DNA of 64,000 nucleotides from a bacterium (GTDB lineage Bacteria > Zixibacteria > MSB-5A5 > GN15 > FEB-12), in contig JADJGQ010000002.1 in NCBI GenBank assembly GCA_016708025.1, positions 186,001-250,000 on the forward strand, in the 5' to 3' direction. The position numbers were made by a program, and so were the translations under genes. Under the pieces are notes generated by a model. That model searched no databases, was not told where the DNA came from, and saw only the letters and a program-made list of their open reading frames with translations. Positions 44,871 to 52,831 of the stretch are shown here, piece by piece; the stretch's first letter is position 1; each line of letters starts with the position of its first letter.

Positions 44871-46256
44871 ATGCGTACCAGCCGCGCGATAACCGGCGAC
44901 ACCATTGTTGCGATAATCACTCCTCCGGGCGAGGGCGGTATAGCCGCCCTTCGCCTGGCAGGACCGGACAGCCTGGCGATCGCCTCCCGTCATCTTCGTA
45001 CCCCATCCGGCGACATTCAACCGCTCGATCACTTTCATCTTCGCTATTGCCGCTTCTGTACCTCCACGGCCGAGCTGGTCGATGAGGTCACGGCTGTCTC
45101 CATGCCGGCGGGTCATTCCTACACCGGTCTTGAACAGGTAGAGATCTTCTGTCATGGTGGACGGATGGTGGTGCAACTGATTCTCGACGAACTGCTCCGT
45201 TCGGGAGCGCGCGCCGCCGACCCCGGTGAATTCACGCGCCTCGCCTTTATTAATGGCAGGATCGATCTCGCCCGCGCCGAAGCGGTCGCGGAGCTGATCG
45301 CCGCCAACTCCCATGCTTCCTACCAGACCGCGCGGGAGCATCTGTTGGGAGCATATACGGAGCATGTCGCGTCACTGCGCGATCAGATCGTGGCCGTTAC
45401 TTCAGAGGTCGAAGCCTCCATTGATTTCCCCGAAGAAGAGATCACGCTGGCCGAACGATCCGAAATCACCGCCCGACTTGAACAGGTTGCCGCAAACCTG
45501 AGCGACCTCCTCAAAACCTACCAGGGAGGGAGGATCATCTCCGAGGGGTTCACGGTTGCGATTGGCGGACGCCCCAACGCGGGAAAATCCTCGCTCTTCA
45601 ACCGACTTCTCAGACAAGAACGAGCGCTCGTCCATTCAGTCGCCGGGACAACCCGCGACTATCTCTCCGAGTGGATTGAACTAGCTGGATTCGCTGTAAA
45701 CTTGGTCGACACCGCCGGCCTCCGCGAAAAGGGGAGTAAGGTCGAGCGAGAGGGGATAGAGCGAGCCAGAAAGATTATCAAAGAGAGCGACCTTCTACTC
45801 TGGCTGGTCGATTTAACTCGACGAAGCTGGCAACGCGAGCTTGACGAAGATATGTCTAACTTACCAGCCAACAAAACGATAGTTCTGCTCAACAAAATCG
45901 ATATTGCCAAACAAAAGACTGAAACATCGACCAACAAACTCCCGTTTATTCGGTTGTCAGCACGGCGCGGTGACGGTCTGGATCATTTGACCGGACAGAT
46001 CACCGAGCAGATTCGAAGGCGGATGCCGGACATGACCTCAGGGTTAGTGGTGACCTCGGCCAGACATAAACAGAAGCTGGCAGTGGCGATCAAAGCGGTC
46101 AAGAGCGCCATTGAGAAAAATCGGGCGGAAGAATCCCCCGAAATCGTTGCTTTTGAGCTTCGCCAGGGTTCACTCTCACTGGATGAAATAACGGGACGTG
46201 TCTATACCGAGGAGATCCTCGGCCGCATATTCGGGAAATTCTGTATCGGCAAATAA
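44871..46256 (+). CDS. mnmE: tRNA uridine-5-carboxymethylaminomethyl GTPase MnmE
   Basis: MnmE with MnmG forms the complex that installs cmnm5U at the wobble position of certain tRNAs. The 461-residue protein has the N-terminal tetrahydrofolate-binding domain (DTIVAIITPPGEGGIAALRL), a helical domain and an inserted G domain (GRPNAGKSSLFN, then DTAGLRE and NKIDIA). It ends with the conserved CIGK, whose Cys is essential in family members. The stop is one base before a parS site. mnmG follows after an inserted cytochrome gene rather than directly. Confidence 0.97.
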   Translation: MRTSRAITGDTIVAIITPPGEGGIAALRLAGPDSLAIASRHLRTPSGDIQPLDHFHLRYCRFCTSTAELVDEVTAVSMPAGHSYTGLEQVEIFCHGGRMVVQLILDELLRSGARAADPGEFTRLAFINGRIDLARAEAVAELIAANSHASYQTAREHLLGAYTEHVASLRDQIVAVTSEVEASIDFPEEEITLAERSEITARLEQVAANLSDLLKTYQGGRIISEGFTVAIGGRPNAGKSSLFNRLLRQERALVHSVAGTTRDYLSEWIELAGFAVNLVDTAGLREKGSKVEREGIERARKIIKESDLLLWLVDLTRRSWQRELDEDMSNLPANKTIVLLNKIDIAKQKTETSTNKLPFIRLSARRGDGLDHLTGQITEQIRRRMPDMTSGLVVTSARHKQKLAVAIKAVKSAIEKNRAEESPEIVAFELRQGSLSLDEITGRVYTEEILGRIFGKFCIGK

Positions 46257-46257
46257 A

Positions 46258-46273
46258 GGTTTCACGTGAAACC
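46258..46273. other. parS centromere site 1
   Basis: GGTTTCACGTGAAACC is a perfect 16-bp palindrome. Its 14-bp core GTTTCACGTGAAAC is identical to the bacterial parS consensus TGTTTCACGTGAAACA; only the outermost pair differs. It starts one base after the mnmE stop, in the gap before the cytochrome gene. ParB encoded 4 kb downstream should bind it. Confidence 0.9.
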
Positions 46274-46392
46274 GGGTTGCCCTATCCAACCTGACATTCG
46301 ACTGCTTTCCCTCCGGGCAGGGTGAGGTACGCAGGCAGACCTGCACAACACAACTACCAAACTACATTCTATTACAGGAGGTTGACCCTACC

Positions 46393-47019
46393 ATGAACCG
46401 TTCTTTCCAACTGCTCGCAGTGCTCATGGCGCTCGCGTGCTGCAGCGTGCTCGTCATGTGCGGCCAGAACGCTGAGGCTGACAAAGCCGATGCCGCCCAG
46501 ACTGCCGGAATGACCAAAGAACAGATGATTGCCCGTGGCAAGTACCTGACTATGGTCGCTGGCTGCAACGATTGCCACACCCCGAAGAAGATGGGGCCGA
46601 AAGGTCCTGAGTTCGACATGAGCCGCGAACTCTCAGGTCAGCCGGAAAATGACCCTATCCCCGAATACCCGACTGCCTGTCTTACCCCGACCGGCTGGAT
46701 TGGCGCTACCAATATGCACCTCTCCGCCTGGGCGGGACCATGGGGCATCAGCTTTGCCGCTAACTTGACGCCCGACGAGACGACCGGTACCGGTGCCTGG
46801 ACCGAAGATTCATTCATTGAAGCTATGCGGACTGGCAAGCATATGGGAATGGGTCGCGAAATCCTCCCGCCGATGCCTTGGCAGGTGATCGGTACCATGA
46901 CCGACGAAGATCTCAAATCGATATTCGCCTATTTGCAGTCACTTCCGCCGGTGATGAATCAGGTTCCCCAGCCGATTCCGCCACCTGGCGCGCCGATGGG
47001 TGATGCTTCGGCTCACTAA
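46393..47019 (+). CDS. c-type cytochrome, exported
   Basis: A 208-residue exported single-heme protein. The hydrophobic leader (FQLLAVLMALACCSVLVM) is followed by a Cys at residue 23 that could be lipidated, although the box is imperfect; signal peptidase I cleavage is the alternative. The heme site is CNDCH at residues 58-62, with Met-rich GMGREILPPMPW near residue 155 as the likely sixth-ligand region. The pattern MVAGCNDCHTPK fits the mono-heme cytochromes of alcohol/sorbose dehydrogenase or cytochrome c oxidase partners. AGGAGG lies about 12 bases before the ATG. Its place between mnmE and mnmG is unusual. Confidence 0.9.
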   Translation: MNRSFQLLAVLMALACCSVLVMCGQNAEADKADAAQTAGMTKEQMIARGKYLTMVAGCNDCHTPKKMGPKGPEFDMSRELSGQPENDPIPEYPTACLTPTGWIGATNMHLSAWAGPWGISFAANLTPDETTGTGAWTEDSFIEAMRTGKHMGMGREILPPMPWQVIGTMTDEDLKSIFAYLQSLPPVMNQVPQPIPPPGAPMGDASAH

Positions 47020-47037
47020 ATCCCTTATATTGGGAGT

Positions 47038-48906
47038 ATGAGCATTGATTTTCATCTGATTGTTATAGGAGGCGGCCATGCCGGCGTAGAAGCAGCATTG
47101 GCCGCTGTCCGCATGGGGAAGAGCGCCGCCATCGTCACGATGGACCCGAAGCGCCTTGCTCTGATGTCCTGCAATCCGGCCATTGGGGGAATCGGAAAAT
47201 CACAGCTCGTCAAAGAACTCGATGCCCTCGGTGGGATCATGGGAGAGGCGATCGATGCAACCGGTATCCAGTTCCGTCGCCTCAATCTCTCCCGCGGCCC
47301 GGCCGTTTGGTCCACTCGCGCCCAGGCCGACCGCCGATATTACAACCAGTTCATAGTAGATTATTGCTTACGCCAAAAGAACTTAACTGTTGTCGAGGGA
47401 CTCGCCGGAGCTATCCTAACTGAGTCTGGTTCGGCAGTGGGAATCCGCCTCGAGGATGGCACCCCCTTCAGATGCAAAGCGATTGTGGTCGCTACCGGGA
47501 CTTTCCTGGGGGGCCTCATTCATATTGGCGAGAAGCAGACCGAGGCAGGACGGTTCGGTGAACCGGCCGCTTACAAACTCTCTGAGTCATTCCGCGAACT
47601 TGGCTTTGAGTTGGGACGTCTCAAGACCGGAACCCCGCCTCGCCTCGATGGCGACACGATCGACTGGTCAAAATGCTCAATTCAGCCAGGGGAAGACCCT
47701 ATTCCGTTCTTCTCCTATCGATCACCCTATCGACCGTTCGAGCAGACCCCCTGTCACCTCACGTCTACCACGGCAAAAACCAAAGAGGTGATCTCCGCGT
47801 CATTCCATCGCTCGCCGATCTTTTCGGGTCAGATAACATCGAGTGGGCCGAGATACTGTCCATCGATTGAAGACAAGTTCTTCCGCTTCGCCGATAAGGC
47901 GACTCACCACGTCTTCCTCGAACCGGAAGGGAATGGGACCAGCGAGGTATATCCGAACGGTTTTTCGACCGCGCTCCCCGAAGAGGTCCAGACCGAGGCT
48001 ATTCGCACGGTAATTGGGCTGGAACAGGTCAAAGTAACCCGCCCCGGTTATGCGGTGGAGTATGACTACTGCCCGACCTACCAGATCAACACCTCGCTCG
48101 AGACACGCCGTCTACGAGGCTTGTTCTTCGCCGGACAAATAAACGGGACATCGGGTTACGAGGAAGCAGCCGCACAGGGAATTATGGCCGGGATCAACGC
48201 TGTTCTCTATATGGAAAAGGAAGAGCCATTTGTGCTCGACCGCTCAGAGGCATATATCGGAGTGATGGTCGATGACCTGACCACCCGCTCAACCACCGAA
48301 CCGTATCGCATGTTTACCTCGCGATCGGAATATCGTCTCGCTCTTCGGGAAGACAACGCTCGCGACCGTTTGGCCGGATACGCCCGGAAGTATGGCTTGA
48401 TCAGTAGCGATGATCACCTGCAATTCGAGGCTCTCAAGAACTCGACTGATGAACTGATCAAGAAATTCGGCAAGGCGCGCGTGAAAGTCAGTGAACTGGG
48501 GGATCTGTCTGAGAGATTCACAAAGTTCGACTCGGTTACTATCGAGACTCTCCTCAAGCAACCGAATGTCGGCATTCCGGAGATCATCCCTCACATTCAG
48601 GCCATGCTCGGGTCGGAACACTTTGCCCGCGAAACGATGGAACGGGCTGCGATCGCCATTCGCTACCATGGATATATCGAGAAGCAGGATAGAGAGATCG
48701 CCCATTTCAAGAAGCTCGAGCATGAGAAGATCCCGGAGCAGTTCACCTATCAGGCGATATCCGGACTCCGCAACGAAGCCCGCGAGAAGTTCAGTCGATT
48801 CAAACCTGGCTCACTTGGTCAGGCTGGCCGTATCGAGGGGATCACACCTGGTGATCTGGCGGTACTCTCGGTCCACCTCAAGCGGTTCAAATCGGTGGTC
48901 GCATGA
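47038..48906 (+). CDS. mnmG: tRNA uridine-5-carboxymethylaminomethyl enzyme MnmG
   Basis: The FAD-dependent partner of MnmE (GidA), 622 residues. It starts with the dinucleotide fold VIGGGHAGVEAALAAVRMG and contains CNPAIGGIGKSQLVKE and RLNLSRGPAVWSTRAQ, FAD-binding and substrate loops typical of the family. The GidA-associated C-terminal helical domain is complete to GRIEGITPGDLAVLSVHLKR. Length is normal. The stop overlaps the rsmG ATG by 4 bp (ATGA). Confidence 0.97.
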   Translation: MSIDFHLIVIGGGHAGVEAALAAVRMGKSAAIVTMDPKRLALMSCNPAIGGIGKSQLVKELDALGGIMGEAIDATGIQFRRLNLSRGPAVWSTRAQADRRYYNQFIVDYCLRQKNLTVVEGLAGAILTESGSAVGIRLEDGTPFRCKAIVVATGTFLGGLIHIGEKQTEAGRFGEPAAYKLSESFRELGFELGRLKTGTPPRLDGDTIDWSKCSIQPGEDPIPFFSYRSPYRPFEQTPCHLTSTTAKTKEVISASFHRSPIFSGQITSSGPRYCPSIEDKFFRFADKATHHVFLEPEGNGTSEVYPNGFSTALPEEVQTEAIRTVIGLEQVKVTRPGYAVEYDYCPTYQINTSLETRRLRGLFFAGQINGTSGYEEAAAQGIMAGINAVLYMEKEEPFVLDRSEAYIGVMVDDLTTRSTTEPYRMFTSRSEYRLALREDNARDRLAGYARKYGLISSDDHLQFEALKNSTDELIKKFGKARVKVSELGDLSERFTKFDSVTIETLLKQPNVGIPEIIPHIQAMLGSEHFARETMERAAIAIRYHGYIEKQDREIAHFKKLEHEKIPEQFTYQAISGLRNEAREKFSRFKPGSLGQAGRIEGITPGDLAVLSVHLKRFKSVVA

Positions 48907-49502
48907 CAGAGCTGGCGGTCCGCGAAGTTGAAATAGGGGAGATCATCACACGCCACCTGGCACCTGAGCGCCTCACACGCTACTGGGATCTGTTGATGGC
49001 AGAGAATCTGAAGGTCAATCTTGTTTCACGTGAAACATCGCGCGCCGATTTTGATCGCATGGTCGCCGAATCGCTCCTCCCTCTCGATTTGATCGAGGGA
49101 GATTTCGGCTCTTACCTCGATATCGGCTCCGGTGGCGGCCTCCCTTCCATCATTATCTTGCTCTCAGGACGGGTAAAAGGGGAGACTCTGATGGTTGAGC
49201 GGACCCAGAAAAAGACCGCCGCACTCGAGCGGATGCTTGCTGACCTCAATCTGCAGGGCAAACCGATCCCCCGGACTTTCGAAGAAGTCCCTCTGGATAC
49301 TCGATTCGACCTGATCACGCTTCGCTATGTCAAGCTGACGCCGCAGCTCCTTCGCCGCATTCTCCCGGCGCTTTCGCCGACTGGCGTTTTTGCCTACTTC
49401 TCGAAGCCTGAATTTGAGGTTAGCGGCGGTACGATGACAGTCATTCCATACAAAATCAGCACCGATCAATTCGTTAAATCACTTACGCTTTTCCGCAGGT
49501 AG
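48903..49502 (+). CDS. rsmG: 16S rRNA (guanine-N7) methyltransferase RsmG
   Basis: A 199-residue SAM methyltransferase (GidB) that modifies G527 of 16S rRNA. Visible are LMAENLKVNLVS, SYLDIGSGGGLPSIIILL (motif I) and VERTQKKTAALERML; the usual VTSRAV-type block reads LITLRYVKL here. Its coding sequence contains a perfect parS site (49022-49037), which reads as part of the V-S-R-E-T-S segment. Gene order mnmG-rsmG-parA-parB is the common origin-proximal arrangement. Confidence 0.93.
   Translation: MTELAVREVEIGEIITRHLAPERLTRYWDLLMAENLKVNLVSRETSRADFDRMVAESLLPLDLIEGDFGSYLDIGSGGGLPSIIILLSGRVKGETLMVERTQKKTAALERMLADLNLQGKPIPRTFEEVPLDTRFDLITLRYVKLTPQLLRRILPALSPTGVFAYFSKPEFEVSGGTMTVIPYKISTDQFVKSLTLFRR
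49022..49037. other. parS centromere site 2, inside rsmG
   Basis: TGTTTCACGTGAAACA, a perfect 16-of-16 match to the bacterial parS consensus, lies within the rsmG reading frame. It is 557 bp upstream of the parA start. Together with site 1 it places the ParB loading centre within about 3 kb. Confidence 0.96.
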
Positions 49503-49594
49503 CTGTTCTTTCCCGGATTTTTTTGTTGCTTACCATCGCAACTCGCTTTACCATATGACACTTCCGTTTTCAGACCGGCGCAAAGGAGTGTCGC

Positions 49595-50353
49595 TTGCAT
49601 CGAATAATCGCTATCGCCAATCAGAAGGGCGGAGTTGGCAAAACCACCACCGCTGTTAACCTTAGTTCCTGTCTCGCCGCAGCCGAACAGAAGACTCTCC
49701 TCATTGATATGGATCCCCAGGCGAACTCGACCTCCGGGATCGGCCTCGACAAAAACACGGTGGCCAGTTCCATCTACGATGTCTTGATCGGCCATAAGTC
49801 AGCCGGTGAGGCGATCATCCCGACCGAACTGCAGTTCCTGCATGTTATTCCTTCCTCCATATCGCTGGTCGGCGCGGAGGTTGAGATGGTGAACATGCTG
49901 TCGCGCGAACAACGACTCAAATCCGCACTCGCGTCGATCGCCGATCAATATCGGTATATCATTATAGACTGCCCGCCCTCGCTGGGTTTGTTGACTATCA
50001 ACACCCTTACCGCGGCGCATTCAGTGATCATTCCGATTCAGTGTGAATATTATGCGCTCGAAGGTCTCGGGCAGTTGACGAACACGATCAAACTGGTGCA
50101 ACAACATCTCAATCCCGCACTGGAGATCGAAGGTGTCCTGCTGACTATGTTTGATGGGCGTCTCAATCTCTCCAAGCAGGTATCCGAAGAAGTGCGCAAG
50201 CATTTTGATAAAAAAGTATATGAGACGGTGATCTCACGAAATGTCCGTTTGTCCGAAGCGCCCTCGTTCGGCAAACCGATCATCCTGTACGACATTCTCT
50301 CCAGTGGAGCTGAGAATTATATGGCGTTGACGAAAGAGGTGATGGCGCGATGA
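49595..50353 (+). CDS. parA: Chromosome-partitioning ATPase ParA (Soj)
   Basis: A 252-residue Walker-type cytoskeletal ATPase with the deviant P-loop KGGVGKTTTAVNLS (residues 11-24), LLIDMDPQANST and IIIDCPPSLGLLT. This short form without an N-terminal HTH is the chromosomal type. It drives segregation of ParB-parS complexes. The start is a TTG with AAAGGAG upstream. parB overlaps by 4 bp. A weak promoter-like pair (TTGCTT, 17 bases, TACCAT) lies in the 90-bp gap before it. Confidence 0.97.
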   Translation: MHRIIAIANQKGGVGKTTTAVNLSSCLAAAEQKTLLIDMDPQANSTSGIGLDKNTVASSIYDVLIGHKSAGEAIIPTELQFLHVIPSSISLVGAEVEMVNMLSREQRLKSALASIADQYRYIIIDCPPSLGLLTINTLTAAHSVIIPIQCEYYALEGLGQLTNTIKLVQQHLNPALEIEGVLLTMFDGRLNLSKQVSEEVRKHFDKKVYETVISRNVRLSEAPSFGKPIILYDILSSGAENYMALTKEVMAR

Positions 50354-51210
50354 GTAAACTCGTCCTGGGAAAAGGACTCGGCGCGCTGATCCCGACTGAA
50401 GATCCATCAGCCGCGGAAACTTCGGCAGATTCCGGCAGCTATCGCATGCTGGCACTCGAACAGATCAAACCGAACACGATGCAACCGCGTCATGAGTTCG
50501 ATCAGGAAAAACTGAATGAACTCGCGGAATCGCTTCGTGTGAACGGCATGATGCAGCCGCTCGTTGTCAAGCAACACACCAATGGATTTATGCTGATCGC
50601 CGGTGAGCGACGGTTCCGCGCCGCGAAGATCGCCGGTCTCACGCATGTGCCGGTTATTATTAATGATGTTGATGATGACACGCGCATGCTGGAACTCGCG
50701 CTCGTTGAGAATATCCAGCGTGAAGATCTCAATCCGCTTGAGCTCGCATCCGCCTATAGAAAGTTGATCGAGCAATGCGGTCTCACTCAGCAGGATCTCT
50801 CCGTGCGGGTGAACAAAAGCCGCACCGCGGTGACGAATACGCTTCGCCTGCTCACTTTGCCATCATCCATTCAGGAGATGGTGCGTCGCGGCGAATTGAC
50901 CGAAGGTCACGCACGCGCGATCCTTGGATTGCCCTCTGAAAATGAGATGCTCGACACCGCACGACGCATTATCGATGGCGGCATGTCGGTGCGTGCGACG
51001 GAACAGGCGACCACGCGCACGAAAAAACGCCGTCTCGTTCCCAAAAGAAAACTCCCCGCGATCAGTGAGATCGAATCGTATCTCAAACAGACGCTCGGGA
51101 CTTCGGTCAAGATCACTCCCGGTTTGAAACGCGGCCGGATCGAAATTGAATATTACGGTGATGATGATCTCGAACGGCTGCTCGAGCTGTTCCGCAAGAT
51201 CACGGCATAA
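50350..51210 (+). CDS. parB: Chromosome-partitioning protein ParB (Spo0J)
   Basis: A 286-residue ParB, the parS-binding CTPase clamp. The N-terminal ParA-contact segment LGKGLGALIP is followed by the CTP-binding box GERRFRAAKIAGL (residues 85-97) and LVENIQREDLNPLE. The HTH region includes QQDLSVRVNKSRTAVTNTLR, and the C-terminal dimerisation domain is short and acidic-basic. The ATG overlaps the parA stop. Two good parS sites lie 1.3 and 4 kb upstream. Confidence 0.97.
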   Translation: MSKLVLGKGLGALIPTEDPSAAETSADSGSYRMLALEQIKPNTMQPRHEFDQEKLNELAESLRVNGMMQPLVVKQHTNGFMLIAGERRFRAAKIAGLTHVPVIINDVDDDTRMLELALVENIQREDLNPLELASAYRKLIEQCGLTQQDLSVRVNKSRTAVTNTLRLLTLPSSIQEMVRRGELTEGHARAILGLPSENEMLDTARRIIDGGMSVRATEQATTRTKKRRLVPKRKLPAISEIESYLKQTLGTSVKITPGLKRGRIEIEYYGDDDLERLLELFRKITA

Positions 51211-51212
51211 CG

Positions 51213-51998
51213 ATGTCGAAAACAAAATTCGTGACGATCATGGTCATTCCGGATGACGCGCATGCGCCCAAGGAATGGAAAGTCAGATTGGTCGTCCTGC
51301 AACTTATCGGTGTCGGAATCGGACTGGTCGTCCTCGGGATCGTGCTGTTTTTCGTCTTCTACGGCACCATGGTCTATCGCACCGCGATGGCCGAACGGTT
51401 GCAGACAGAAAACGATGAGTTGCGGCGGTACAAATATAAGGTGAGGTTGCTTGAGGAGAATCTGAACCAGGCGCATGAGACCGTGCGACGGTTGACTCGT
51501 CTGGCAGGGATCGATTACAAGTTCCCGGAGTACTCCGACTCGGCGATCATTGATTCGCCGAAACCGGTAGCTGCGATTTTGGATCGACCGGCTGATCTCG
51601 ATCCGTCGCTGCCGGCAGGATTGCCCCTGCGCGGGTTCATTTCGCAGGGCTTTCAGCCGGAGGAAGACGAGAAGTTCCATCCGGGGATCGATATCGCCTG
51701 TGCCAAGGGTACCCCGGTCCTGGCAACCGGCTCGGGCCAGGTAGAATTTGCCGGCTCGGATGAAACGTATGGCTGGATGGTGGTGATCAAACATAATGAC
51801 AGCACCAGCACATTATATGGACATAATGACTCCCTGTTGGTAAAACAGGGAGAGAAGGTGGCGGTCGGGAGCCGTATCGCGTTGTCCGGAAGCTCCGGCA
51901 AGTCAACGGCGCCGCACCTTCACTATGAGATACGGATAAACGAGAAACCAATAGATCCACTGGAAAACCCATATGATAAAGAAAACCTTCAGCAGTGA
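51213..51998 (+). CDS. M23-family peptidoglycan endopeptidase, membrane-anchored
   Basis: A 261-residue protein with an N-terminal membrane helix (LQLIGVGIGLVVLGIVLFFV), a short coiled coil (about 55-100) and an M23 (LytM) domain. The zinc ligands are complete: H156 and D160 in FHPGIDIA, H204 in LYGHNDSL, and H237 in PHLHYEI. It should therefore be an active cross-link cleaving enzyme acting on peptidoglycan. It begins 2 bp after parB and overlaps the bactofilin gene, an established partner for M23 enzymes in cell-shape control. Confidence 0.92.
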   Translation: MSKTKFVTIMVIPDDAHAPKEWKVRLVVLQLIGVGIGLVVLGIVLFFVFYGTMVYRTAMAERLQTENDELRRYKYKVRLLEENLNQAHETVRRLTRLAGIDYKFPEYSDSAIIDSPKPVAAILDRPADLDPSLPAGLPLRGFISQGFQPEEDEKFHPGIDIACAKGTPVLATGSGQVEFAGSDETYGWMVVIKHNDSTSTLYGHNDSLLVKQGEKVAVGSRIALSGSSGKSTAPHLHYEIRINEKPIDPLENPYDKENLQQ

Positions 51999-52416
51999 GG
52001 TGGATGACCTAATGAACACCATAATCGGCAAAGACACACTCATCACCGGGACGATCGATGTAAAAGGGGCACTCAAAGTTGACGGCACGGTGAAGGGGAA
52101 GATCATTTGTTCTGACTGTGTGACGGTTGGGTCAACCGGCCTGGTGGAAGCGGATATTGAATCCAATACCGCGGTCATCGCAGGTCACATGATCGGCAAT
52201 GTCGCCACTTCCGAAAAAGTTGAACTGCAGGCAAAGTGCGAGCTCGAAGGAGATATCAAGACGAAATCTCTGGTGATCGAGCAGGGAGCCATGTTTTGCG
52301 GCCAGTGCAATATGAAGGGCGGAACGCGCGGTACCGATCTTGGATTCCTGCCGCCGGCCACCAAGTCCGAGGAAAAGGACGAACTGTTCAGCTCTGACAA
52401 GAAAAGCTTCAAGTAA
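51973..52416 (+). CDS. Bactofilin cytoskeletal protein
   Basis: A 147-residue polymer-forming protein of the bactofilin family (BacA/CcmA), with the typical right-handed beta-helix repeats NTIIGKDTLITGTIDVKGAL and KVDGTVKGKIICSDCVTV. The disordered C-terminus is Lys/Glu-rich. Bactofilins form nucleotide-independent filaments that recruit peptidoglycan enzymes. The start at 51973 overlaps the peptidase gene by 26 bp; an ATG at 52012 is the alternative and would remove only 13 residues. Position right after parAB suggests linked shape and segregation functions. Confidence 0.93.
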   Translation: MIKKTFSSEVDDLMNTIIGKDTLITGTIDVKGALKVDGTVKGKIICSDCVTVGSTGLVEADIESNTAVIAGHMIGNVATSEKVELQAKCELEGDIKTKSLVIEQGAMFCGQCNMKGGTRGTDLGFLPPATKSEEKDELFSSDKKSFK

Positions 52417-52831
52417 CACTTGAAGTGGGTGGTGTGGAAATCAGACCGGAACTGTGGATAGGCTGCTAACTCATTGACCTTAAGAGACTTGATTTTAGAC
52501 AAACTCGGTTATGAGAGGCAACTTGTCCACAGTTCGGCCAGTTCTTATTCATTGTACCGCTACTAGTTAGCGGTCATATCGACGCGCAGTTTCTGCTTTT
52601 TCACAGGCCAGTGGTGATCTTTCCCCGGTGGAAATCACCTCTTCACCAAGTCAGATTTCGGGTGTCATCAACCATATCATTGGGCGCAATCGCGGGGAGT
52701 CAGCAACCGCTTTCGGGTTGTGTTGAATTCTTCTCTCCTATATACTTAAGCCCAATTCCGGATTTGGCGAAACAGAGTACCCTGCTTCAGAGTACAATGG
52801 CCAGACAACACTCAATGACCACGGAGCCAGC
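52417..52831. other. Noncoding region with DnaA-box-like motifs, possible origin
   Basis: A 415-bp gap between the bactofilin and moxR genes. TGTGGATAG (52453-52461), TTGTCCACA (52523-52531) and TTTTTCACA (52597-52605) each differ by one base from the DnaA-box consensus in either orientation. The position 1.2 kb after parB, near the parS sites, suits a replication origin or a secondary DnaA-binding region. There is no strongly AT-rich unwinding element, so the assignment is a hypothesis. No gene is visible; the moxR promoter lies at its end. Confidence 0.4.
52718..52746 (+). promoter_or_regulatory. Probable promoter of the moxR operon
   Basis: TTGTGT, a 17-base spacer and TATACT (five of six to the -10 consensus) lie 85 bp before the moxR start. 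The -35 hexamer is weaker. It would drive the moxR-methyltransferase-DUF58 unit. Confidence 0.6.
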
